From MGML01 sp964493985 (GTDB lineage Bacteria; Chloroflexota; Dehalococcoidia; Dehalococcoidales; UBA2162), in contig CAZBQL010000017.1 of the NCBI GenBank assembly GCA_964493985.1, positions 1 to 42,157 on the forward strand: 42,157 nucleotides of DNA, written 5' to 3'. Both the position numbers and the translations under genes were made by a program. How positions within the stretch are numbered: the stretch's first letter is position 1; every line of letters begins with the position of its first letter. The notes under the pieces were generated by a model. It ran no database searches and was not told the origin of the DNA. It saw only the letters and a program-made list of their open reading frames with translations. This document shows positions 33,765-40,500 of this stretch, one piece after another.

Positions 33765-33819
33765 CACTTTCTGATTACTTCACTTTTGTATTGTCTGACC
33801 TGATTTCTGTAACTCGACC
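33765..33819. repeat. 55-bp exact repeat, left copy (assembly artefact)
   Basis: This stretch up to the N-run is identical to 33920-33974 just after it. A 55-bp identity at both edges of a gap is the length of a common assembly k-mer, so it is best read as one sequence present twice because two contigs were not merged. Confidence 0.9.
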
Positions 33820-33919
33820 NNNNNNNNNNNNNNNNNNNNNNNNNNNNNNNNNNNNNNNNNNNNNNNNNNNNNNNNNNNNNNNNNNNNNNNNNNNNNNNNN
33901 NNNNNNNNNNNNNNNNNNN
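33820..33919. other. Assembly gap (100 N), probably false
   Basis: Exactly 100 N, bounded on both sides by the same 55 bp. The true sequence probably joins the two copies directly with no missing bases. Confidence 0.95.
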
Positions 33920-33974
33920 CACTTTCTGATTACTTCACTTTTGTATTGTCTGACCTGATTTCTGTAACTCGACC
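33920..33974. repeat. 55-bp exact repeat, right copy (assembly artefact)
   Basis: Second copy of 33765-33819. In this copy the cysteine-rich gene ends (stop at 33935-33937). After merging, that gene would end close upstream of the ClC start. Confidence 0.9.
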
Positions 33975-34306
33975 ATAGTGTTCATCTTTGAAAAGAGGCA
34001 TTCTTCACACTTCCTGAAATATGAAAACAACTTCCTTGTTTCATCGTCTCCCGGTCTACCGACGAATGATTGGAGTAACTGGCTGAAATATTCCTTGCGG
34101 CACTCATCAACTATGCTTAAATTAGACCCTGAGTTGTTATTACCTGGCTTAGTCTGGTTAAAGGGACACTGAGAACAAATTTCATTAAGTTTTAGCTCCA
34201 GAGAATCGTCAGGATTCTTAAAACTCCGGGCAAACTCTCTGGTAAAGTTGTTTATAAATAATGGTTTTATGGATTTTGCTATACCGGAAATAACTTTAGT
34301 CGTCAT
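33935..34306 (-). CDS. Cysteine-rich hypothetical protein
   Basis: The 123-residue protein starts MTTKVISGIAKSIKP. It has CSQC in the middle, a single C in VDECRKEY and KCEEC near the end. Five cysteines in two C-x2-C pairs suggest a metal or iron-sulfur site. I place the start at ATG 34306, where it overlaps the stop of the upstream gene by 11 bases. An in-frame start at 34423 would overlap far more. The C-terminus lies at the edge of an assembly gap, but merging the duplicate leaves the stop unchanged. I do not recognise the family. Confidence 0.65.
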   Translation of the reverse strand: MTTKVISGIAKSIKPLFINNFTREFARSFKNPDDSLELKLNEICSQCPFNQTKPGNNNSGSNLSIVDECRKEYFSQLLQSFVGRPGDDETRKLFSYFRKCEECLFSKMNTMVELQKSGQTIQK

Positions 34307-34646
34307 CTGATTTCTTATTCCTTTTCTGCCTTTGATTATCTGTTCCACCAACGATACTCTCAGAAAAATCCGGCAGATTGTTTTCGATGATGGTATTATC
34401 GTTAGTGACGATATCCTGATCATCCATGCTAAGGTAAACGGTCAGGTCTTTGACTCCCTCGATTTTTCTGATATCAAAGAGTATCGACTGCGCCATAGAT
34501 GCTGAGTTGTCAGCTTCAAGGCATGCAATTACGGGATGAGGTCCGTTTATTACATCAGCCACAATAACTGTCGGTCTTTTCCTCAATTCTGTGGCAATTC
34601 TCTTCGCACCTTTCAAGGCGGTATCAATTAGTACATACGCTCGCAT
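34296..34646 (-). CDS. Stand-alone Lrp/AsnC-type ligand-binding (RAM) domain protein
   Basis: The 116-residue protein starts MRAYVLIDTALKGAKRIATEL and has the RAM-domain pattern: VIVADVINGPHPVIACLEADN and I.KIEGVKDLTVYLSM. This is the alpha/beta effector domain of Lrp/AsnC regulators without a DNA-binding part. Such proteins bind amino acids or other small ligands and may form multimers. A charged tail (DNQRQKRNKKSDDD) follows. I start at ATG 34646 because the preceding 19 in-frame residues do not fit the family. It overlaps the cysteine-rich gene, so the two are probably co-translated. Confidence 0.72.
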   Translation of the reverse strand: MRAYVLIDTALKGAKRIATELRKRPTVIVADVINGPHPVIACLEADNSASMAQSILFDIRKIEGVKDLTVYLSMDDQDIVTNDNTIIENNLPDFSESIVGGTDNQRQKRNKKSDDD

Positions 34647-34855
34647 CAGAAACCAAACTCTACTCCATATACTAAGTGTAACCTGAATTGACCGTGAATC
34701 CATCAGTCATCGTTCCGTGAATCCTTCTTATTTAGCTGACATAGAATGCGAGTAGAACACATAATTATTGCGTTAAAGTCGTATTAAACCCGGTTGGAAA
34801 CGTGATGGACTGGATAGAGTGTGTATGCTAAGATTTGATTATCCGGGGTGCGAAC

Positions 34856-35515
34856 GTGAGTGTAACAAAAGTACTGATTGCCGATGACCACTCGACATTT
34901 TCAGAAGGACTTCAACGGGTCCTGAGCGAAGAACAGGACATGCAGGTGGTCGGGATTGCGCGTAACGGCGAACAGGCCGTTGTAATGGCAAGAGAATTCC
35001 AACCCGATGTAGTAATAATGGATATAGCGATGCCGGTCCTGAATGGTATCGAAGCCACCCGTCAGATAAAGGAAATGCTGCCTACTACTGCCGTTCTTGT
35101 ACTCAGTGCTTACGGATATGCTCCATATGTCTTTTCAGTACTTGAAGCAGGTGCCGGCGGTTATCTGTTAAAAAATACGCCCATGCGTGAACTCATTCGA
35201 GCAATACGGGCTCTTCGTGACGGGGAATCGGTTTTCGACCAGGAGGTAGCTGAGAAAGTACTGAAGAACCTGGTAAAAAGCTGGCGTGGCGGCCTGGCTA
35301 CGTCAAACCAGTTAAAACCGAGAGAACTCGAGGTAATCAGGCTTGGGGCCAGGGGACTATCTAATGAAGAGATAGCAGAAAAACTCAATATCAGCCCCCG
35401 TACTGTTCAAACACATTTTACCCATATATTCACCAAGCTGGAAGTTGGTTCACGCCTTGAAGCAATACTGAGATGTCTCAAAGAAGGATGGCTTCTGCTT
35501 GATGACCTTCCCTGA
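34856..35515 (+). CDS. NarL/FixJ-type response regulator
   Basis: The 219-residue protein has a receiver domain (VTKVLIADDHSTF; phosphorylated D56 in VVIMDIAMP; conserved T/S and K later) and a LuxR-type helix-turn-helix at the C-terminus (LKPRELEVIRLGARGLSNEEIAEKLNISPRTVQTH). It would bind DNA when phosphorylated by the kinase 17 bases downstream. I prefer GTG at 34856 because family members start just before VLIADDH. A TTG at 34835 is also possible, and neither has a strong SD. What it controls is unknown. Confidence 0.9.
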   Translation: MSVTKVLIADDHSTFSEGLQRVLSEEQDMQVVGIARNGEQAVVMAREFQPDVVIMDIAMPVLNGIEATRQIKEMLPTTAVLVLSAYGYAPYVFSVLEAGAGGYLLKNTPMRELIRAIRALRDGESVFDQEVAEKVLKNLVKSWRGGLATSNQLKPRELEVIRLGARGLSNEEIAEKLNISPRTVQTHFTHIFTKLEVGSRLEAILRCLKEGWLLLDDLP

Positions 35516-35532
35516 CTTAAGAGGTAAATAAT

Positions 35533-36597
35533 ATGCAACGTCGTTTCACTGTCTGGCAGCATTTTATTACCAAACCGCGGAATATTAGAAAACGTCATAT
35601 CGCAATCGGTATATTTCTCACGATAGTATCACTTGTGCTTTACTATCTTGGTGATGGTATCAAGATAGGCGTAATAGGAAGTGAGTCTTCCTTCCTCTAC
35701 GGACAGGCTTATCATGAGCTGGTGCTTCTCCTGTTTTCCGGGGTCATAGTTTATATCACCTTTACTCTGAGGATAATCTTCGCTTTGTGCTTCTCACTTG
35801 CCGGATTCTTTATAATTCTACCTCATGCTTTACTTATCCCGGCGTATCCTGACCCGATCTATCGTATCCTTTCATGGTTGGTTATCAATGTGTTGCTGGC
35901 GCTTGGTATCGGCGTGATTATCAACGCCAGGGAACGGCAGAAAATATATCTAAGAGACATAATAAACACCCAGGAACAGGAAAGACACCGTCTGTCGCGA
36001 GAGTTGCATGACGATACTGCACAGGAATTAATCGATGTTGGACATGATATAGATGAGATACTGGAATCATCCGTTGATATACCTGGGGAAGTTCAAGGAG
36101 GTCTTGTCGAGCTTCGAAAAAGCGTTGATGAAATCCTGGAAAAAACGAGAAGGGCTATTCAAGGACTTCAGCCACCACTTCTCGATGAACTTGGGATAAA
36201 ACCTGCTCTCTTATGGCTTTGCGGCAGTCTGGCTGAGGAGACTGAAATTGAAGTTGAAGCTGATATTGATTTTCCTGAAGAAAGACTGACACAGGAAATT
36301 AAAATCGTGCTATTCAGAGTTACTCAGGAAGCATTGAACAATATTAAAAAACACTCGCAAGCAAAAAAAGTGACGGTAGCACTTGGAGTAACCCAAGATA
36401 AAGCAACTCTTATGATCATTGATGATGGAGTAGGTTTTACACCATCAAGACGGGATAAGTTGCTTTCGGAAGGGAAGTTTGGATTGGCGGGGCTGCAGGA
36501 AAGAGTTGAGTTGATAAACGGTTCTTTTAATCTCCGTTCCAAACCCGGTGAAGGCACCGTGATACGGGTAGAGATACCTTTGTCAGATACTATCTGA
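35533..36597 (+). CDS. NarX-like sensor histidine kinase (HisKA_3)
   Basis: The 354-residue kinase has four or so N-terminal membrane segments (about 23-40, 62-80, 82-103 and 113-131), a short linker, then a HisKA_3 dimerisation domain with the phospho-acceptor H159 (RLSRELHDDTAQEL). The ATPase domain follows, with N270 (QEALNN), DDGVGF (297-302) and GLAGLQER (317-324). There is no large periplasmic domain, so it senses within or near the membrane. It forms a two-component pair with the regulator just upstream. A strong terminator follows. Confidence 0.93.
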   Translation: MQRRFTVWQHFITKPRNIRKRHIAIGIFLTIVSLVLYYLGDGIKIGVIGSESSFLYGQAYHELVLLLFSGVIVYITFTLRIIFALCFSLAGFFIILPHALLIPAYPDPIYRILSWLVINVLLALGIGVIINARERQKIYLRDIINTQEQERHRLSRELHDDTAQELIDVGHDIDEILESSVDIPGEVQGGLVELRKSVDEILEKTRRAIQGLQPPLLDELGIKPALLWLCGSLAEETEIEVEADIDFPEERLTQEIKIVLFRVTQEALNNIKKHSQAKKVTVALGVTQDKATLMIIDDGVGFTPSRRDKLLSEGKFGLAGLQERVELINGSFNLRSKPGEGTVIRVEIPLSDTI

Positions 36598-36613
36598 TAG
36601 ACTGATATTTTAT

Positions 36614-36655
36614 AATAGTAACAGCCGTACGACCTGTCGTACGGCTGTTACTATT
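36614..36655. terminator. Bidirectional rho-independent terminator
   Basis: A perfect 19-bp stem (36614-36632 with 36637-36655) has a 4-nt CCTG loop. It lies between the kinase stop (36597) and the convergent dehydratase gene end (36672), followed by CTTTAAAG. Confidence 0.9.
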
Positions 36656-36671
36656 CTTTAAAGTGAAAACT

Positions 36672-38114
36672 TTAATTTTCTTCTTTGATACCGGCGAGTT
36701 TCTTGGCATATTTCTTCTTTTGCTCGATATTCGCGTTGTTAACGATAGTCATCCTGTGAGTTTCCGGTGAACCGGCTCCATGAATATTGGAAACAATATC
36801 ACGGCTTTCGAAAGCGAGTTTCTCAATAAGTCTGAATATCCTGACTCTATCCTCGGTTGATATACCGTCAACACCCTTGAGGTATTTATGAAGCAGAGGA
36901 CCGATGTCAGGATTATCGAAATCTTTCTGAGATGGAATACCGGTTACCATACCGCCAGCGATCTCTATCATGAGACGTATTACTTCGGCGAGTTCCTTGC
37001 CCTCATAGAGTTTGGATGTATTGGACAACACCGGGTCTACTGTATAAATACCCGATGAGGTTTTCGTGGATTCAACCGATGCTGCGATAGAACAACCGTA
37101 GATCGCTTCCGTCACTTTTAACATTTCGGCATATTTGGTCCTGATGTGCGATACATTGGGAAGTCCGTTATAATCTGCAGCAGTCGCAGCAGCACCGATA
37201 AGGACGTCGCCGACTCCGCATTTACAGCCGCCGTGCGAATGACGATGATAATTGCCGAAATTTCTAACCATATTACCTGCAAATTCGTATTCACCATCAA
37301 GAAATACGTACTTCCAGGGGATAAACACATCATTGAAGAGCACCATCGGGGTGAATTTACTGAACTCAATATTACCAAGGTCACAGCCTTCCATAGGCCT
37401 GGCTTCAAGTGTACCTCTTCCGTACACGTGGATGACACCCTCGGCATCGGCCGGGAAAGCGAAACAGACTGCGTAATCCTTGTCAGCTTCTCTCATTTCT
37501 CGTGTCGGAACTACAATTCCCCAATGGGCACACATAGAACCGGTCTGTTGTATCTTGGCACCTCTCACTACAATACCGTCGTTATTTCTGTCAACAACAT
37601 GAAGGTACATATCCGGATCAGACTGTTCGGAAGGTCTCTTTGATCGGTCGCCCTTGACATCGGTCACGCCGCTGAAGAGGACATAATCATGCTTCTGCAT
37701 AAATTTGATGAAATCGATCAGCCGTGTCCAGTATTCAGTGCCGTATTTCTGGTCGCAGTTATACACCTCAATGCCGACGGAACTCAGGGCATCCATGCCG
37801 GTACAGCGCATATAGCAACCACCGATATTATGGGCGAGATATTTCAGCATCCTGACCTTCGCTATAAGATCGTCGGGACTTTCATAAAACTTGAGGAAAC
37901 GGCTGACATCTTCGTCGATCAGTCCTGACTTCGTTACAAGGTATTCTCTACCCTCGGGATCATTTTCAAGTTCATACGTCTTGGCAACCGAAGCTGTCAT
38001 ATGGCTTATAAGCGGATGCTCATGGACGTTTTCGACCTTTTCACCGAGGATATAAGCAGTATGGTGAAGATCTTTAAGGGATTCATAATACTGTTCTTTG
38101 GTCATTATACCCAC
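36672..38114 (-). CDS. 4-hydroxybutyryl-CoA dehydratase / 4-hydroxyphenylacetate 3-hydroxylase family protein
   Basis: The 480-residue flavin/iron-sulfur enzyme has the ligand pattern of Clostridium AbfD: C100-x3-C104 (GGCYMRC), and H290 with C297 in YHRHSHGGC (spacing 7, as in AbfD H292/C299). K298 fits the AbfD lysine, while H294 falls where AbfD has its active-site tyrosine. E451 (GSPE) is near the catalytic glutamate. The reaction would be dehydration of 4-hydroxybutyryl-CoA to crotonyl-CoA, or a related acyl-CoA step. I chose GTG at 38114, 9 nt after GGAGG; the longer in-frame N-terminus is unlike the family. It is divergent from the SucCD-like genes. Confidence 0.85.
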   Translation of the reverse strand: MGIMTKEQYYESLKDLHHTAYILGEKVENVHEHPLISHMTASVAKTYELENDPEGREYLVTKSGLIDEDVSRFLKFYESPDDLIAKVRMLKYLAHNIGGCYMRCTGMDALSSVGIEVYNCDQKYGTEYWTRLIDFIKFMQKHDYVLFSGVTDVKGDRSKRPSEQSDPDMYLHVVDRNNDGIVVRGAKIQQTGSMCAHWGIVVPTREMREADKDYAVCFAFPADAEGVIHVYGRGTLEARPMEGCDLGNIEFSKFTPMVLFNDVFIPWKYVFLDGEYEFAGNMVRNFGNYHRHSHGGCKCGVGDVLIGAAATAADYNGLPNVSHIRTKYAEMLKVTEAIYGCSIAASVESTKTSSGIYTVDPVLSNTSKLYEGKELAEVIRLMIEIAGGMVTGIPSQKDFDNPDIGPLLHKYLKGVDGISTEDRVRIFRLIEKLAFESRDIVSNIHGAGSPETHRMTIVNNANIEQKKKYAKKLAGIKEEN

Positions 38115-38143
38115 AGCTAACCACCTCCTATAAATATTGTGTG

Positions 38144-38155
38144 GGAATGCATTCC
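38144..38155. promoter_or_regulatory. Perfect 12-bp palindrome in the dehydratase leader
   Basis: GGAATGCATTCC lies just downstream of the predicted start site of the dehydratase mRNA on the minus strand, a likely second binding site for the same or another regulator. Confidence 0.45.
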
Positions 38156-38177
38156 AGAATGAATACTGGTTCATTCT
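38156..38177. promoter_or_regulatory. Operator-like inverted repeat over the dehydratase -10 box
   Basis: AGAATGAA (38156-38163) and TTCATTCT (38170-38177) form a perfect 8-bp inverted repeat with a 6-nt spacer. It overlaps the -10 element at 38173-38178, a typical repressor position. Confidence 0.5.
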
Positions 38178-38202
38178 ATCATTTAAATCTCTGTTTTGGC
38201 AA
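38173..38202 (-). promoter_or_regulatory. Promoter of the dehydratase gene
   Basis: On the minus strand TTGCCA (38197-38202) is followed after 18 nt by TAGAAT (38173-38178); each matches the consensus at five of six positions. Confidence 0.52.
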
Positions 38203-38204
38203 AT

Positions 38205-38226
38205 ATGCGGCAATCATTTACCGCAT
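38205..38226. promoter_or_regulatory. Inverted repeat upstream of the sucC-like promoter
   Basis: ATGCGG (38205-38210) and CCGCAT (38221-38226) form a 6-bp dyad with a 10-nt spacer. It lies 5 bases before the -35 box of the CoA ligase operon, so it could be an activator or operator site. Confidence 0.38.
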
Positions 38227-38230
38227 TGAG

Positions 38231-38260
38231 TTGACGGATAATTGGTCTGTAGTGTATTCT
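38231..38260 (+). promoter_or_regulatory. Promoter of the CoA ligase operon
   Basis: TTGACG (38231-38236) and TATTCT (38255-38260) are separated by 18 nt. The start site would be only about 8-10 nt before the ATG at 38275, so the leader is very short. Confidence 0.42.
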
Positions 38261-38274
38261 GAAAATCAGTAAAT

Positions 38275-39417
38275 ATGAAGTTATACGAATACGAAGGTGT
38301 AGAGTTATTCAAGCAAGGCGGCATCCCCGTACCGGATTTTGCAATAGCGACTACGGCAGAGGAAGCACGGGAGAAAGCCAAAGCTATCGGTGTTCCACTG
38401 ATTATAAAGGCGCAGGTACTTACCGGCGGAAGATATCTTGCCGGTGGCGTTAAAACAGTTAGCGCACTGGACAAGGTTGAAGAGACCGCACGGCGGATAC
38501 TTTCATCGAAGATTCGTGGCTTCCCGGTCAATAAGGTACTGCTTGCTGCGAATGTCGATGTCTTCAGGGAATATTACTGCAGTATAACCATCGATGATTA
38601 CCGCGGTACGCCGCTGGTTATTTTCAGTGCCGAAGGCGGCGTGGATATCAACCAGATAGCCCAGGAAAAAGAAGAGGCTGTCGTACAAAGAGCGGTACCT
38701 ATCAGCAGGGGACTTACCATTTCCGACGCACGGAGAATGTGCCGGCAGGTAGGTTTGAGAGGTAAAGACCTGGATACAATACCTGGAATTTTAGTAAATC
38801 TGTACCAGGTTTTCAGGAATAACGACGCTATCCTGGCAGAAATCAATCCGCTGGTAAGGACAAAAAAAGGCGAATATGTCGCTCTGGACTCAAAAGTAGA
38901 AATGGACGATTCCGGTTTGTACAGGCATACCGACCTTGGTCTTGACCAGTTGGAGAGAATTACTAATCCGCTTGAAAAAGCCGGGCGTGAAATTGGTGTC
39001 AGCTATTTGGAATTGGATGGCGATATAGCAATCATTGCCAGCGGTGCCGGGCTGGGAATGGCATCTATGGATATTATCAACAAGAGACTGAGTGCGGCCA
39101 ATTTTCTTGAAACCGGAGGAGCTATCACCGAAGAACTGTTATATAAAGTTATGGGCCTGGTCTTTAAAAAAGAAGGTATTCGAGGACTGTTTATTAACGT
39201 GTATGGCGGGATAAACCCGATCCACGAGGGTGCCAAAGGTATTGTCCGATACATAAAGGACCACAATATTACTATACCGGTAGTCGCCAAAGCCCTTGGA
39301 AACCACCAGGAAGAGACCTGGGAAATATTCAAAGCAAATGGAGTCCATGTAACATCCGGCGTGTCTACGGAAGAGGGAGTGGAGATGCTTGTTGAATTGC
39401 TGGGGGCAAAAAGATGA
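38275..39417 (+). CDS. sucC: Succinyl-CoA synthetase beta subunit-like CoA ligase (ATP-grasp)
   Basis: The 380-residue protein has an N-terminal ATP-grasp domain and a C-terminal CoA-ligase domain, as SucC does. K45 in IIKAQV is the nucleotide-binding lysine. The usual GGRGKAGGVK reads GGRYLAGGVK at 51-60, a bulky change in the nucleotide loop. The C-terminal domain has LETGGAITEE and FINVYGGINP. It links ATP or GTP to acyl-CoA formation with its alpha subunit, whose ATG overlaps the stop here (ATGA). The loop changes suggest another nucleotide or acid than succinate; 4-hydroxybutyrate is attractive given the divergent dehydratase, but unproven. Confidence 0.86.
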   Translation: MKLYEYEGVELFKQGGIPVPDFAIATTAEEAREKAKAIGVPLIIKAQVLTGGRYLAGGVKTVSALDKVEETARRILSSKIRGFPVNKVLLAANVDVFREYYCSITIDDYRGTPLVIFSAEGGVDINQIAQEKEEAVVQRAVPISRGLTISDARRMCRQVGLRGKDLDTIPGILVNLYQVFRNNDAILAEINPLVRTKKGEYVALDSKVEMDDSGLYRHTDLGLDQLERITNPLEKAGREIGVSYLELDGDIAIIASGAGLGMASMDIINKRLSAANFLETGGAITEELLYKVMGLVFKKEGIRGLFINVYGGINPIHEGAKGIVRYIKDHNITIPVVAKALGNHQEETWEIFKANGVHVTSGVSTEEGVEMLVELLGAKR

Positions 39418-40292
39418 GCATTCTGCTGAACAAGGACACGCGGGTGCTTGTACAGGGTATTACGGGAAGGATCGGTAGAGTCCAGACACAGTGGATGTTG
39501 GACTATGGAACGAATATTGTCGCCGGTGTAACCCCGGGAAAAGGCGGCGAGGAAGTTGAAGGAATTCCGGTTTTCAATACTGCTAAAGAAGCGGTCAATG
39601 AAACAGGATCTGAGGCTGTCGTCTTTTTCGTTCCGGCTGCCGCTATAAAAAGTGCCGTTATCGAAAATATCGACGCGGGGATGAAATTGCTCGTGGTCGT
39701 CACCGAGAATGTTCCAATACACGATGCAATGGAGATCAGGGAATATGCTCGCGGCAGAGACACGACAATAATCGGGCCTACCACGCCGGGAATCATTACG
39801 GTCGGTGAAGCCAAGATGGGTATCATGCCGGCGAATATGTTCACTCCCGGCCGGATAGGAATTATCTCACGAAGCGGTACGCTTTCCTATGAGACCAGTA
39901 TCAATCTATCCACGGCAGGATACGGTCAAAGTACTGTTATCGGTATGGGTGCTGATCCTGTAGTATTCACCAGTATGCCGGATATCCTGAAGCTGTTTGA
40001 GAGAGATCCGGATACGGATTTAATAGTGATAGTCGGCGAAGTTGGTGGAATCCAGGAAGAAAAGGCCGCCGATTATATCGACCGGTGGGTAACCAAACCG
40101 GTCGTCGCTTATATAGCCGGTCTTAACGCGCCCCAGGAAAAGAAGATGGGGCATGCAGGAGCGATTATCAGGGGTGATGGTAAAGGAACGCCGCAGAGCA
40201 AGATAGCAGCCCTTAACGAGGTTGGCGTAGATATAGCCAGGTACCCGGCCCAGATTGTCGATCTCGTCAGCGAGCACCTCATTCCGAATTAA
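39414..40292 (+). CDS. sucD: Succinyl-CoA synthetase alpha subunit-like CoA ligase
   Basis: The 292-residue protein has an N-terminal CoA-binding Rossmann domain (VLVQGITGRIG), and H247 in KMGHAGAI is the phosphohistidine. It differs from classical SucD at two places. GPNCPG reads GPTTPG (121-126), losing the conserved Asn and Cys near CoA. GIGGDPI reads GMGADPVVFTSM (177-188). The fold and histidine keep it a working CoA ligase in principle, coupled to the beta subunit by a 4-base overlap. Succinate, malate or a hydroxyacid could be the substrate. No terminator of note precedes the tRNA gene. Confidence 0.86.
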   Translation: MSILLNKDTRVLVQGITGRIGRVQTQWMLDYGTNIVAGVTPGKGGEEVEGIPVFNTAKEAVNETGSEAVVFFVPAAAIKSAVIENIDAGMKLLVVVTENVPIHDAMEIREYARGRDTTIIGPTTPGIITVGEAKMGIMPANMFTPGRIGIISRSGTLSYETSINLSTAGYGQSTVIGMGADPVVFTSMPDILKLFERDPDTDLIVIVGEVGGIQEEKAADYIDRWVTKPVVAYIAGLNAPQEKKMGHAGAIIRGDGKGTPQSKIAALNEVGVDIARYPAQIVDLVSEHLIPN

Positions 40293-40356
40293 ACTTCACC
40301 GGATTTCACTTTCCTGTCAAATCAAATTTATCCGTGTAAATTTTTTATATTACTGC

Positions 40357-40362
40357 TATAAT
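40357..40362 (+). promoter_or_regulatory. -10 element of the tRNA-Ala gene
   Basis: A perfect TATAAT lies 11 bases before the tRNA. No good -35 box is seen at the usual distance. Confidence 0.35.
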
Positions 40363-40373
40363 ACTATGCGTAT

Positions 40374-40446
40374 GGGGCTGTAGCTCAGCCGGGAGAGCGC
40401 CTCCTTTGCAAGGAGGAAGTCAGGGGTTCGAGTCCCCTCAGCTCCA
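40374..40446 (+). tRNA. tRNA-Ala (anticodon TGC)
   Basis: The 73-base gene folds into a full cloverleaf. Acceptor GGGGCTG pairs with CAGCTCC; the D arm starts GCTCAGCCGGGAGAGC; anticodon stem CCTCC/GGAGG encloses TTTGCAA with TGC at 40407-40409; the T arm is AGGGG-TTCGAGT-CCCCT; the discriminator is A. CCA is not encoded. The tyrosine integrase gene starts about 55 bases downstream, so the 3' half may be an attachment site. Confidence 0.97.
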
Positions 40447-40500
40447 TTTCCAGGCTCGGACATCGAAAACCTCAGCGTTAGAGAATTGCTGGAGGTTCTA

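Noticed and set aside
33746..33922. Longer ClC N-terminus reaching into the gap
   Set aside because: It is made from Ns and the duplicated 55 bp. After merging, an in-frame stop (TGA) precedes it and no start codon lies between.
38115..38213. 33 extra N-terminal residues of the dehydratase
   Set aside because: They contain the SD and promoter region, and the family starts close to MTKEQY.
39003..39722. 239-residue minus-strand frame opposite sucC/sucD
   Set aside because: It is antisense to two recognisable CoA ligase genes and has no SD or domain.
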